DNA of 34,569 nucleotides from contig DAOPPB010000008.1 in NCBI GenBank assembly GCA_035358315.1, positions 1 to 34,569 of the forward strand. The letters run 5' to 3'. This DNA is from JAAZNV01 sp035358315 (lineage in GTDB: Bacteria; Patescibacteriota; WWE3; UBA101185; UBA10185). This document shows, piece by piece, positions 16,422-25,903 of the stretch; position 1 is the stretch's first letter, and each line of letters starts with the position of its first letter. Position numbers and translations under genes: made by a program. The notes beneath the pieces were generated by a model that was not told the DNA's origin, ran no database searches, and saw nothing but the letters and a program-made list of their open reading frames with translations.

Positions 16422-19400
16422 CTAAATAACTAAATAGACCTTCATTTCTCCCATATTTTCCCTTAACGGTATTTTACCGTCATCAATTTTTTTATCATTC
16501 AGATACAACCCTTTATTTGTCCCTCTCTCAACCTTTATATTGTACCTGGTATTCTCAAAAGAATATTCCATACTAAAGGTTTCCCATTCCTTTGGTATTA
16601 CGGGATCTAAAGAAAAATGATCGGCATATTTTTTGAAACCCAGAAAATCCTCAATTATTACCTTGTAGAGCCAACCTGCCGCTCCTGTATACCAGCTCCA
16701 TCCTCCGCGCGATAAATGCTGAGGATTGGAGTAGATATCTCCTGCCATAGCATAGGGCTCGAGTTTATATTTTTTGGCATCTTCATTACTTAAAGATCTG
16801 CCAATCGGTTCAAGAGAGTTAAAGATTTCATAAGCTTTTTTTTCGTTTTTTAGCATCGCATAAGCTTTCATTGCCCATACAGCCCCGTGATTATACTGGC
16901 CTCCGTTTTCTCTGATACCTTCCGGATAGCCTTGAATATAACCCGGGAAAGGAGTGGAATCTTTGAAGGGCGGCGCCAAAAGCTTTACCAAATTGTTCTT
17001 TTTGTCTTCCAAGTATTTTTCGTGGCTAAGCATAGCTTTTTGTTGCTTTTCTAATGGCGCCGCCCCAGAAATAACACTCCATGACTGCGAAATGGAGTCA
17101 ATCAGACACTCACTGTTTACATGAGACCCCAGAGGAGTTCCTTCATCATAATATGCTCTTATATACCACTCTCCGTCCCATCCGTGTTCATCTACACGAC
17201 TTTTTAACTCGTCATAAATTTTGCTAAATCTTTCCGCTTCATTTTTCCTGTCAGTTTTTTCCAGAATTTTTATAAACTTTGATAATATAGTCAAAATAAA
17301 CCAAGCCAGCCAGACACTTTCTCCTTTACCCTCATCTCCTACACTGTTTAAACTATCATTCCAATCTCCCGAGCCTATTAATGGCAATCCATGTGCGCCA
17401 AAATTCAGAGATTTGTTTATAGCCCTAATACAATGGTCTAGAACATTTCCTCTTTCTTCGGAGACATTCGGGATAGCGTATATATTCTCTTCGTGAGGCT
17501 GGAGTATCTGCATTTCCAAATACGGAACTTCGATATTAAGTATTTGCATATCTCCGGTTTTTTCAATGTAATAATCAACTACATAAGGAAGCCATAAAAG
17601 ATCGTCGCTTATTTTTGTTCTTACCCCGGCTCCCGAAGGATAGTGCCACCAGTGTTGAACATCCCCCTCTTTGAATTGATGCGCGCAGCATAGAGTTATG
17701 TGATTGCGTGCTATTTTCGGATCGGTGTAAACTAATGACATCACATCCTGAAGCTGGTCTCTAAATCCGAATGCTCCGGCCGCCTGATAAAAAGCAGTTT
17801 TTCCGTAAATTCTAGATGACAAAACCTCGTATAGAAGCCAGTTGTTTGCCAGGAAATTTAATTTCTTATCAGGCGTTTCGACTTTTATTACGGAATTTAC
17901 TTTTTTCCATTTTTCAATTACATTTTTAAGACTCTGATCAACCAGTTCTAAATTTGCGTATTTGTCAACTAAAGAATTTACATTATCAATGTTGTCATCC
18001 TGACCTAATATGTAAGTAAGTACAATTTGTGAATTCCCCGGAATTTCCACTTCCGTTGTAAGAACTCCGCATTTATCCGAAACAGATTTAAATCCGGTAA
18101 CCCCCCGAATACTGTTATATACCCAAACCGGAGTCTTCTTAGAATTCCCTCTTCCGAAAAATCTTCTTCTATCCGATGTAGCGGATACAATCGGTCTGTT
18201 AGTAGACATGAAAGCTATTTGATTGGAAAAATCATTATTTAATCTATTTTGAGCTGTTATGCACTGACGTACTGAATCAAACTCTATTTCTAAATTGTCC
18301 TGATCTAAGTACCTATGCTCTCCTAAAACAAATTCTACATAATAGGAGCACTCTACGGTTTTTGTGTAATTTGTAGTATTTTTCAACATCAGCTTAAGAA
18401 TCTTCACAGGATCGTGTTCATCAACAAAAACAGTTAAAGTATGTTCGATATCTGAGCTTTTTCCGACGTATTCGGTATATCCCTGCGAATGGGTAACTTT
18501 GAAGCCCCCGCTTTTTATCGGAAGTGGGGTAGCGGTAAAAACTTTTTCCGAATCAACGTCTTTAAGATACAAAATTTCCCCCTGGGTGTCACTTACGAAG
18601 TCATTGGACCATGGAGAAATTTTATTTAACTGACTGTTGATATTCCACGTGTACCCAAGTCCGGATTCGGTAACCAGAGTTCCGAAACTTTCATTTGAAA
18701 TTACGTTTGACCATGGGAGCGGAGTAGGATTTTCGGATGACACATCCATAACATAATTTTTCCCGTCCAAAGAAAAACCCCCGATTCCGTTATAAAAATC
18801 CAATCCTTCCTTAAAACCCTCCTGGGGGAGAATGGTTTCTATGTAATCCTCATAAGCCGATTCCTTTATAGCCACCGTCTCCGGCTCTGTATATCTTGAT
18901 GCTAAGTTTAACTGGTCGTCTAGTGACCCCAAAGATGTATCCAAAACTACTTTAGCGAGTGACAATAGCGCATATCTTTCCTCCAAAGTCATATTAACAG
19001 AATTAAGAACATAAACTCCGGAGCCTTCGTATGGGCGCGACAGCGAATTTTCCACAACTTCGTAAACATCTTTTTCAAGATTCTCTTCGTAACTTACTTT
19101 TTCATCTACTATAAACACCAAATCAAAATTGAATCTTAGAATTCTGAAATACTCGTGGAGTAAAACCAGATTTCTCAGAAGATCTATGTTTTTACTGTTT
19201 ATTTTTACGGCTAATATTTTGTTTTCTCCTGAAATTGAAAACCTATACAGGAGATTTCTTTCGAAGTTATGTTCAATATTAATATTTTCTCTTAATCTAT
19301 AATCCGGATAAACCAATCTTGATGCCATCTTCTGAAAAAGTATTTCCTGTCTGACATCAATCCCCAGATGGGTTCTTTTTGCTTCAACATAGTGATTGTT

Positions 19401-22400
19401 CAAATATTTAAGCTCGTGCATTTGCTCTCCCGTAAAAAGAAGTTCTCTCGCGGCTCTTATCTCATGGAGATTGTTTGCGTAACCGTATATAAAATGTATT
19501 TTCTTAGATTCTCCCGGTTCCAAACGGATTTTATACCTGAGACTAAAAACAGGATCCAGCACCGTACCGACGGAATTTGTAAGCGCGGAATTTAAAGCCG
19601 CGGGATTTTGTATATGTTTTATTCTTCCTATAAAATTTTGTCTTGCCGTTTCATAAGAGTCCACTGTCAAATCTGAATCCTCGGAAAATCCGAAATGAAA
19701 AGCATACTTTTCAATGTCCCTTATATATCTTTTTCTTCTTTCCGCTATCAGAACCCCATCTTCATATTTAGTTTCAATAAAAAGTTTATTAAAAACAGGG
19801 TGTGAAATTCCCGACTTATATTCGTCGAGCATTATTTCGCTATAAGTAGTAATTTCATATTCTTTTACCTCACTGGAATTGTTAAGAAGCGTGAGTTCCC
19901 TGACTTCAAAATTTTTCTCCGGTGGCACAAATATATTCAAAGTAGTCTGAGTTTCTTTATCCGAACGTTCAAATTCGGCATATTCCGGGTAAAATTTAAC
20001 TTCATAGCTGTCGGGTTTAACCAATGTAGGCTGATATGTTGCAGACCAAAAATAATTATTTTTTACATCCTTGATAAATATGTAGTGTCCGGAATTATCA
20101 AGGGTAAAATCCTCGGTGTACCTGTTTATAAAAATATCTCTGAACTTACTATAACCGGCTCCGGAATTGGATATCATAACTAAATATCTGCCATTTCCGT
20201 ATAACTGCGCTATCGGAAAAAGTGTATTCGGAGTATTTGAATACCTTATTCTCTCTTTTTCAAACCTTCGCACGTTGCTTAATTTAGTATCAAAAGCATA
20301 TTGATTAGGCTCGACTACATTAGCAACATCCGGTATCTTTTCATCAAGTAAAATTTCGCATGATTTTATGTAATCATTGTCATGAAGCCTGTTAATCATA
20401 ATTTTGTCATTTAATATATTATTAATTGCAACCAGACTCATTCCCTGATGATGAGCCGTGTATGTTTTTACATTCTCTCCTGTTTTGGGTTCCGATGTTG
20501 ACCTGTTAAAATCTATTGCCTCGTAGAACCCGTACGGCCCCACAGCCCCCATCTCCTCGAGCCTGCGTAGATTTTTCTCTGCCTCGGCCGGATTTATCAT
20601 CAAAGCCAAAAAAGAAGAATAAGGAGAAACTACTAAATCCTGGGACTCATACCTTTTTAAAGCAAGGTCGGGGACACCCATCATCTTGTATTGATAATTA
20701 GAATCAAAATCAAAAGCATCAAAATTGGATTCTGATATTCCCCACGGAATATTATGCTTATCCGCGTATTCTTTTTGAATCTTAAATATCTCGCGGGTGG
20801 TCTGATTAAGAAATGTATTATCTTTTTCATTAAACAAAAGGGTAGGGAGCAGATATTCAAACATTGTTCCTCCCCACGACATAAGATAAAATTTTCCTTT
20901 TCTTATTCTTACCGGTCGGGACATACTAAACCAATGTTTTAAATTTACCTGATCTAGGGCTATAGCAACGTAACTGGTTATTCTTGATTCCGAAGCAAGA
21001 ATATCGTAATAGCTGGTGTCCCGTTGTTTCTCGACAGTGTTATAACCAACGGAAAACACGGACATATTTTCGCTGTAGAGAAAACTAAAATCGGTTTTTA
21101 AGTATATTTTTCTGAGATTTTTAGCAATTTGCTTTAAACGCTTTGCAATCTCCGGCCTGCTATTTTTAATTTTTTCTGATATTTCAAGACAAGAAGATTC
21201 CAAAAGCATAGCAGAAGCTACAAAATTACCGCTGTCGGCTGTTGAAACATACGGCTTCAGTGGCTCAAGCGTTTTAAGGTCATACCAGTTATATAAATGA
21301 CCCCTATATTTTTTCAGTTTGAGGATTGAATAAAAGGCATTTTCCAATCTTAAAGAGAATTCGTCAATTCCTATAATTCCAAGGTCATAAACAGAGTTCA
21401 GGGACAATAAATAAAAAGCTATGTTGGTGGGAGAGGTTCTGTATGTTATTTTTCTTGACGGGGAGAGCTGAACACTGTCCGGAGGTAAAAAATTGCTTTC
21501 CTCATTTGTGTACTCATCAAACAATGACCAAATCATTTTGGCATAACTCAACATTTTCTCTTTATCTTCTATTTTCGAGGATAGCTTAACAGGGGGATAG
21601 GACATACTTATATAGAAAACAAAGAAAGGGGATAACAACCAAAGCGACAAAATAAGCACATTAAGAAGTGTTGCTTTTCCCAAAAAAATCAGAATCAGGA
21701 GAATTGTTGCATTCAAATAAACAATGCCCGAAGAAAGAAAATACTCAAGTACGTTACTTTCGTATTTCATGTTTTCCACCTCGCTATGAGTGGTCCACTC
21801 CAAAAGGTGTTTCCTGGTTATAAGCCTGTGTGTGGCTTTAACGATAGAAAATATTTTATTGACAGCCGTTGCCGGGATCATAACAAAAGAAGCTAAAGAG
21901 ACACGTATTTTTTTCATCAAAAAATTAGCGGACAATAAGAATTTCTCCAAAACCGGCATTTTATGAATCAGATATTTTCTAATATTGAATATCTCCAACA
22001 ACAAAATTCCAAAAAATAAGGCCAAAGCAAAGTTACTAATCGAATTAGAAGCTAAAAAAATCCAATTTAAACAAAACAAAACAAAAAAGGATGGGGCAAC
22101 TAAACTTCTTCTCAAATTATCAAATATCATCCAAAGAGAGAGCGCATCCAGAGGATTTTTTACCTTTTTTCCCGATTCTGTAGGAATATGACGGCAAAGC
22201 CATGGAAGAAGCTGCCAATCACCTCTTACCCATCTGTTATCGCGGGAAATATAACTGCGAAAAGAAGTAGGAAAATCTTCAACCAAGCATGTATCGGAAA
22301 GAAAACCTGCCTTGGCAAAACAGCTCTCAATTAAATCGTGGCTTAAAAGAGAATTTTCCGGAAATCTTCCTAATAAAGTCTCTTTAATTGCTCTTACATC

Positions 22401-24485
22401 AAATATTCCTTTGCCCATAAAATTCGACCTGTTAAAGGTGTCCTGATAAACATCCGATATGGCGGTAGAGTAGGAATCAAATCCGCTGTCTGAAACAAAT
22501 ATTTTAGTGAAGGGAGACTTATTTTCCGTTTCCGGGCTTATTATTATTCTCGGTTGAATAAATCCATACCCTCTTGTAACAATTTTTTTATCTTCGTCCA
22601 AAACAGGGAAATTCAAAGGATGCGCCATAGCTCCGATAAGTTTTAACGAAACATCCGCCGGCATCATTGTATCTTCATCAACCGTTATTACGTATCTTAT
22701 TCCGTTCAATTTTGATATATCTCCTTCAATAGCAGAGAAGGTAGTTTTAACGGAATGAGTTTCATCCGAAAGCCACGATACCAGCTCCATCAATTTTCCA
22801 CGCTTTCTTTCCCAACCCATCCAAACTCCTTCGGAAGGATTAAATACACGTTTTCTATGAAAAACATAAAAAACATCAAATCCGCTCTGTTTGTGCTTTA
22901 AATTCAACTGCTTTATTTTTCTTTTCAGATAGGATAAATTCTTTTTGTCTTCCTGCGATTCCTCCTCATAAGAATCTTTGTAATCGCTCAAAAGAGCAAA
23001 ATATAAATTGTGAAAATTGTTAGCCAGAAATCTTTTTTCAAGATTATCTACTAAAATATCTATCTGTTCCCGATTGGAAAAAATGCAAGGAACAGCAACG
23101 AATGTCTTGTACTGATCAGATATAGAACCTTCAAAATCCAGCTTCGGTGGAAGCGCCGGAGGCAGCAACCAAGTAAATATCTTATTTATCAGATAAACGC
23201 TGATATTTGACGCGGGAAACAGTTGAATTAATGTGAAAAAAACAGCAAGAAGAAGATTTTTTGTTATGCCAATAAAAAAACCAAATGAAAAAACGGATAT
23301 TAAAAACGTAACCAGAATAATACTTCCAAAATAAGCTATAGAAGGATGCTTCCTAATCCAATCTTTCAAAAGACCTTTTGGACTCGGTCTGTAGCCTATC
23401 TTTTTTGCAAATGAAAAATACCCCTTGTCTATAAGGTAATATCCGACATGTTTCTGAAAATCTATGTTGGAGGCAAGTGAACTTTCAATAGCCTTTCTGG
23501 CAATTTCAGACTCGCTGAAATTGCTATTAGCGCTCATATCCTCAATTACATGCCTATATCTATCCCGGCTTATATCGTCCATCAAAGGATAAATTCCCGC
23601 GGGGTCGGTTTCCAACGTGCTCTCCACAATACTTACCTTGGTAAAAAATTTGTTCCAATTAATAAAAGAAAAATTTCTGATTGAACCGACAGCATTGTTT
23701 AAGTTCTGTTTAAGGTCCAGGTCTCTGAGGACACTGGCACGGGTAAATTCTTCAAGATTCAAATCTTCTTCGTGAATTTTTGATTCTATCAAGCGAAGTG
23801 CATCTTCCACACGATAATCGAGTTCTCTGACGTCTTCTAAAACGAGAAGAAGAACATGAGGCTTAACTTCAATATCTTTTATCACTCTCCTGACACGTTT
23901 AATCGGATTTTTTCCCCGCTCAATGTCCGAAGAAATATCACTTACAATGCTTGCGGCCAATTTGCTGTTTTCAATTTTTTCTTTTATCTCCAAACCTCTG
24001 TCCAAAATAGAAGAGAGAAGTTCAAATTTTATTACCGTCGGAAGAACCCAAAGCTCCAAACTGGAAAGAGGATATATTTTTTGATATCCCTTAAGAAAAG
24101 GAACCAGGGTTTCTTCGGAAAAATTGTAGGAAGCCGCTTCTAAATATTTTTTTGCAATGTAGTGAATCTGAAAATAAAACTTATCATATTCCGACAGAGG
24201 TAGTTTTGCCAAAATCTTGGACTTAAAAGTTTCTGAAAAAACGGTTGACTGCTGATTTATTAAATAATAATTATCCAGTATCCACGAAGCCGATAATGGA
24301 ACTACTTCAGGATTTTTCTCGTATTCTTTAACAAGATATGAATACAAATCACTTATGTTCTCAAGAAGATTTTTGTAGTCCAGAGTTACTTTTAGCTGAA
24401 AAACGGAAAGAAATTTCTTTGAAGGGATCTTTCTTTTTATAGCTATATCTCTTCCTAAGGTATAAAAATTAATCTTATTATCCAT
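16422..24485 (-). CDS. Cyclic beta-1,2-glucan synthase-like giant protein (GT84 + glycoamylase-like + GH94)
   Basis: The 2687-residue membrane protein has the full domain order of cyclic beta-1,2-glucan synthases (NdvB/Cgs, about 2800 residues). A helical N-terminal region precedes a GT84 glycosyltransferase in three membrane-helix clusters (about residues 380-435, 780-835, 905-965), with DxD-type VDEDT near 602 and RWVRGDWQ near 748. A glycoamylase-like domain follows (about 1000-1370, with YVSTADSGN and HHQGMSL). The C-terminal GH94 part has GFRDQLQDVM (about 2242), EGDVQHWWHYPSG and GDWNDSLN with Asp2374 at the position of the family acid/base. The family elongates beta-1,2-glucan from UDP-glucose, and the GH94 part trims it by phosphorolysis. 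GGAG lies 8 nt before the start; a TTGCAC-17-TAATCT promoter lies upstream. The linkage made here is inferred. Confidence 0.85.
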   Translation of the reverse strand: MDNKINFYTLGRDIAIKRKIPSKKFLSVFQLKVTLDYKNLLENISDLYSYLVKEYEKNPEVVPLSASWILDNYYLINQQSTVFSETFKSKILAKLPLSEYDKFYFQIHYIAKKYLEAASYNFSEETLVPFLKGYQKIYPLSSLELWVLPTVIKFELLSSILDRGLEIKEKIENSKLAASIVSDISSDIERGKNPIKRVRRVIKDIEVKPHVLLLVLEDVRELDYRVEDALRLIESKIHEEDLNLEEFTRASVLRDLDLKQNLNNAVGSIRNFSFINWNKFFTKVSIVESTLETDPAGIYPLMDDISRDRYRHVIEDMSANSNFSESEIARKAIESSLASNIDFQKHVGYYLIDKGYFSFAKKIGYRPSPKGLLKDWIRKHPSIAYFGSIILVTFLISVFSFGFFIGITKNLLLAVFFTLIQLFPASNISVYLINKIFTWLLPPALPPKLDFEGSISDQYKTFVAVPCIFSNREQIDILVDNLEKRFLANNFHNLYFALLSDYKDSYEEESQEDKKNLSYLKRKIKQLNLKHKQSGFDVFYVFHRKRVFNPSEGVWMGWERKRGKLMELVSWLSDETHSVKTTFSAIEGDISKLNGIRYVITVDEDTMMPADVSLKLIGAMAHPLNFPVLDEDKKIVTRGYGFIQPRIIISPETENKSPFTKIFVSDSGFDSYSTAISDVYQDTFNRSNFMGKGIFDVRAIKETLLGRFPENSLLSHDLIESCFAKAGFLSDTCLVEDFPTSFRSYISRDNRWVRGDWQLLPWLCRHIPTESGKKVKNPLDALSLWMIFDNLRRSLVAPSFFVLFCLNWIFLASNSISNFALALFFGILLLEIFNIRKYLIHKMPVLEKFLLSANFLMKKIRVSLASFVMIPATAVNKIFSIVKATHRLITRKHLLEWTTHSEVENMKYESNVLEYFLSSGIVYLNATILLILIFLGKATLLNVLILSLWLLSPFFVFYISMSYPPVKLSSKIEDKEKMLSYAKMIWSLFDEYTNEESNFLPPDSVQLSPSRKITYRTSPTNIAFYLLSLNSVYDLGIIGIDEFSLRLENAFYSILKLKKYRGHLYNWYDLKTLEPLKPYVSTADSGNFVASAMLLESSCLEISEKIKNSRPEIAKRLKQIAKNLRKIYLKTDFSFLYSENMSVFSVGYNTVEKQRDTSYYDILASESRITSYVAIALDQVNLKHWFSMSRPVRIRKGKFYLMSWGGTMFEYLLPTLLFNEKDNTFLNQTTREIFKIQKEYADKHNIPWGISESNFDAFDFDSNYQYKMMGVPDLALKRYESQDLVVSPYSSFLALMINPAEAEKNLRRLEEMGAVGPYGFYEAIDFNRSTSEPKTGENVKTYTAHHQGMSLVAINNILNDKIMINRLHDNDYIKSCEILLDEKIPDVANVVEPNQYAFDTKLSNVRRFEKERIRYSNTPNTLFPIAQLYGNGRYLVMISNSGAGYSKFRDIFINRYTEDFTLDNSGHYIFIKDVKNNYFWSATYQPTLVKPDSYEVKFYPEYAEFERSDKETQTTLNIFVPPEKNFEVRELTLLNNSSEVKEYEITTYSEIMLDEYKSGISHPVFNKLFIETKYEDGVLIAERRKRYIRDIEKYAFHFGFSEDSDLTVDSYETARQNFIGRIKHIQNPAALNSALTNSVGTVLDPVFSLRYKIRLEPGESKKIHFIYGYANNLHEIRAARELLFTGEQMHELKYLNNHYVEAKRTHLGIDVRQEILFQKMASRLVYPDYRLRENINIEHNFERNLLYRFSISGENKILAVKINSKNIDLLRNLVLLHEYFRILRFNFDLVFIVDEKVSYEENLEKDVYEVVENSLSRPYEGSGVYVLNSVNMTLEERYALLSLAKVVLDTSLGSLDDQLNLASRYTEPETVAIKESAYEDYIETILPQEGFKEGLDFYNGIGGFSLDGKNYVMDVSSENPTPLPWSNVISNESFGTLVTESGLGYTWNINSQLNKISPWSNDFVSDTQGEILYLKDVDSEKVFTATPLPIKSGGFKVTHSQGYTEYVGKSSDIEHTLTVFVDEHDPVKILKLMLKNTTNYTKTVECSYYVEFVLGEHRYLDQDNLEIEFDSVRQCITAQNRLNNDFSNQIAFMSTNRPIVSATSDRRRFFGRGNSKKTPVWVYNSIRGVTGFKSVSDKCGVLTTEVEIPGNSQIVLTYILGQDDNIDNVNSLVDKYANLELVDQSLKNVIEKWKKVNSVIKVETPDKKLNFLANNWLLYEVLSSRIYGKTAFYQAAGAFGFRDQLQDVMSLVYTDPKIARNHITLCCAHQFKEGDVQHWWHYPSGAGVRTKISDDLLWLPYVVDYYIEKTGDMQILNIEVPYLEMQILQPHEENIYAIPNVSEERGNVLDHCIRAINKSLNFGAHGLPLIGSGDWNDSLNSVGDEGKGESVWLAWFILTILSKFIKILEKTDRKNEAERFSKIYDELKSRVDEHGWDGEWYIRAYYDEGTPLGSHVNSECLIDSISQSWSVISGAAPLEKQQKAMLSHEKYLEDKKNNLVKLLAPPFKDSTPFPGYIQGYPEGIRENGGQYNHGAVWAMKAYAMLKNEKKAYEIFNSLEPIGRSLSNEDAKKYKLEPYAMAGDIYSNPQHLSRGGWSWYTGAAGWLYKVIIEDFLGFKKYADHFSLDPVIPKEWETFSMEYSFENTRYNIKVERGTNKGLYLNDKKIDDGKIPLRENMGEMKVYLVI

Positions 24486-24513
24486 AAAAGATACTCCAGA
24501 AATATTCTACATT

Positions 24514-24542
24514 AGATTATGTTTTATGATAAGCCCGTGCAA
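24514..24542 (-). promoter_or_regulatory. Promoter of the glucan synthase-mutase operon
   Basis: Minus-strand TTGCAC (24537-24542), 17-base spacer, TAATCT (24514-24519), giving a leader of about 20-25 nt that contains GGAG before the ATG at 24485. Confidence 0.45.
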
Positions 24543-24585
24543 AGATGTGAATAGGTAGTTTTTATTACAATTCAGAATAATATTA

Positions 24586-24591
24586 TATAAT
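24586..24591 (+). promoter_or_regulatory. -10 element of the THUMP-AlkD pair, leaderless type
   Basis: Perfect TATAAT ending 6 nt before the GTG at 24598. It is divergent from the glucan synthase promoter. Confidence 0.45.
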
Positions 24592-24597
24592 TTCAAT

Positions 24598-25080
24598 GTG
24601 AAAAACACTTATTTCTCAATATTTACCTCTCAGGAAAAGGAAAATATAGTTGGGTTTATTCAAAAAGATTTCCCCGATGCGGAAACAGAATTAAAGCAGG
24701 ATAAATTTATCGTTTTTAAAACCTCTGTAGAACCTAAATTTTTTACCGAAATAGGTTACTTAGAGAAAACTTTCCTTCTGATAAAACAATTTGATAAGCT
24801 AAAGGGGAATTATTTCAAACCGATGTTTCAGTGGGCGGGAAGACATTCTTTTGAACAGATTACAGAGGTAAACAAACACTTCGGATTCAAATCATTCAGA
24901 ATAATACTTAAAGACAAAGAAAAAACCATTTCCGGACACAGAAGGGCAATAAAATCCTTAGAAAGAAAAATAGCCGATGAAACAAGGCTCACAATCAACA
25001 GGGTAAACCCCGATACAGAGATTTGGATCATGCACACTGCCGGGGATTACGGATTTATAATTTTTAAGCTTGCAAAATAA
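24598..25080 (+). CDS. Stand-alone THUMP-like RNA-binding protein
   Basis: The 160-residue protein looks like the N-terminal ferredoxin-like domain plus THUMP domain found in tRNA-modifying enzymes of the Trm11/Trm14/RlmL type. It has a first alpha/beta half (about 1-75), then FRIILKDK, a Lys/Arg-rich helix (GHRRAIKSLERKIADE), and the THUMP-like end RLTINRVNPDTEIWIMHTAG. The methyltransferase domain that normally follows is absent, and the next gene is a DNA glycosylase, not a methyltransferase. If correct, it may act as an RNA-binding partner of an enzyme encoded elsewhere. The start is GTG, because the overlapping ATG (24596) is out of frame and closed at once by TGA. Family assignment is tentative. 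Confidence 0.5.
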   Translation: MKNTYFSIFTSQEKENIVGFIQKDFPDAETELKQDKFIVFKTSVEPKFFTEIGYLEKTFLLIKQFDKLKGNYFKPMFQWAGRHSFEQITEVNKHFGFKSFRIILKDKEKTISGHRRAIKSLERKIADETRLTINRVNPDTEIWIMHTAGDYGFIIFKLAK

Positions 25081-25084
25081 GAAG

Positions 25085-25801
25085 ATGAACATGAAAATCC
25101 TTCAGGAACTAAGAAAAGAGCTAAAAGAAAAATCAAGCCCCGAGGCTAAGAGGGCATTTAGGAAATTTTTCAAACGGAATGAAAATATAAAATCCTATGG
25201 AGTGAAATCTGGGGAAGTAGAAAAAATTGCGGGAAAATATTACCGAAAAATAAAAAATCTATCTAAGCAGGAAATTTTCAACTTATGCGAGAAACTTTTT
25301 TCATCCAAATATATGGAAGAAGCGTTTATTGCTTCTATTTGGTGCCAGAAATTAAAAAACTCATTTACTAAAGACGACTTTAATTTATTTGAAAAATGGA
25401 TTGACAAATATATTGATAATTGGGCAGTGTGCGATGGTTTTTGCAGCCGCGACATAAGTATTTTAATTGAAAAATATCCCGTCTGTGCCGAAAATTTAAA
25501 GAAATGGGCAAAATCAGAAAATAAATGGCTAAGAAGAGCTTCCGCAGTCTCTTTAGTAAATCCGGCTAAAAAAGGAAAATTCCAAAAAGAGGTTTTTGAA
25601 GTATGTGAAATTCTGCTTATGGATAAAGAAGATATGGTTCAGAAAGGATATGGGTGGCTCTTAAAATCAGCATCGAAAGGCAACGAAAACAAAGTTTTTG
25701 AATATATATTGGCACGTAAGGATAAAATGCCTAGAACATCTTTAAGATACGCGGTAGAAAACATGTCCCCGAAAAACAAAGCCACTCTTATGAGAAAATA
25801 A
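25085..25801 (+). CDS. AlkD-family DNA glycosylase (DNA alkylation repair)
   Basis: Predicted to remove alkylated bases from DNA. The 238-residue all-helical protein has the HEAT-like repeat pattern of AlkC/AlkD enzymes. Key marks are SSPEAKRAFRKFFK near the N-terminus, NWAVCDGFCS mid-protein (matching the NW-x3-D catalytic-pocket segment), KWLRRASAVSLVNPAKKGKF (family RR motif) and AVENMSPKNK near the end, close to the usual length of about 230. Three starts are possible: a TTG at 25070 overlapping the previous gene, ATG 25085, or ATG 25091 (with AAGAAG 6 nt before it); I use 25085. It lies 4 bases after the THUMP-like gene, so they share one transcript. Confidence 0.75.
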   Translation: MNMKILQELRKELKEKSSPEAKRAFRKFFKRNENIKSYGVKSGEVEKIAGKYYRKIKNLSKQEIFNLCEKLFSSKYMEEAFIASIWCQKLKNSFTKDDFNLFEKWIDKYIDNWAVCDGFCSRDISILIEKYPVCAENLKKWAKSENKWLRRASAVSLVNPAKKGKFQKEVFEVCEILLMDKEDMVQKGYGWLLKSASKGNENKVFEYILARKDKMPRTSLRYAVENMSPKNKATLMRK

Positions 25802-25886
25802 CCTCGTGATAATAAGTAATGCTAAATAGGAGTAAGACCAGAAAGATTGCCAATAGAAAATATCCGCTCAAACACACAAATTTTTT

Positions 25887-25895
25887 TGATATCAT
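25887..25895 (+). promoter_or_regulatory. Extended -10 promoter of the pyruvate kinase-like gene
   Basis: TGATATCAT, with TATCAT at 25890-25895, ending 8 nt before the ATG at 25904. No Shine-Dalgarno sequence. Confidence 0.5.
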
Positions 25896-25903
25896 TTGTA
25901 CAC

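Noticed and set aside
16422..24485. The giant gene as a merge of separate genes or a frameshifted assembly
   Set aside because: A single open frame carries GT84, glycoamylase-like and GH94 parts in the standard order and near the usual length of cyclic beta-1,2-glucan synthases.
25847..25903. Upstream TTG start adding 19 residues to the pyruvate kinase-like protein
   Set aside because: Family alignment starts at TKIIATIGP, and an extended -10 element lies within the added stretch.
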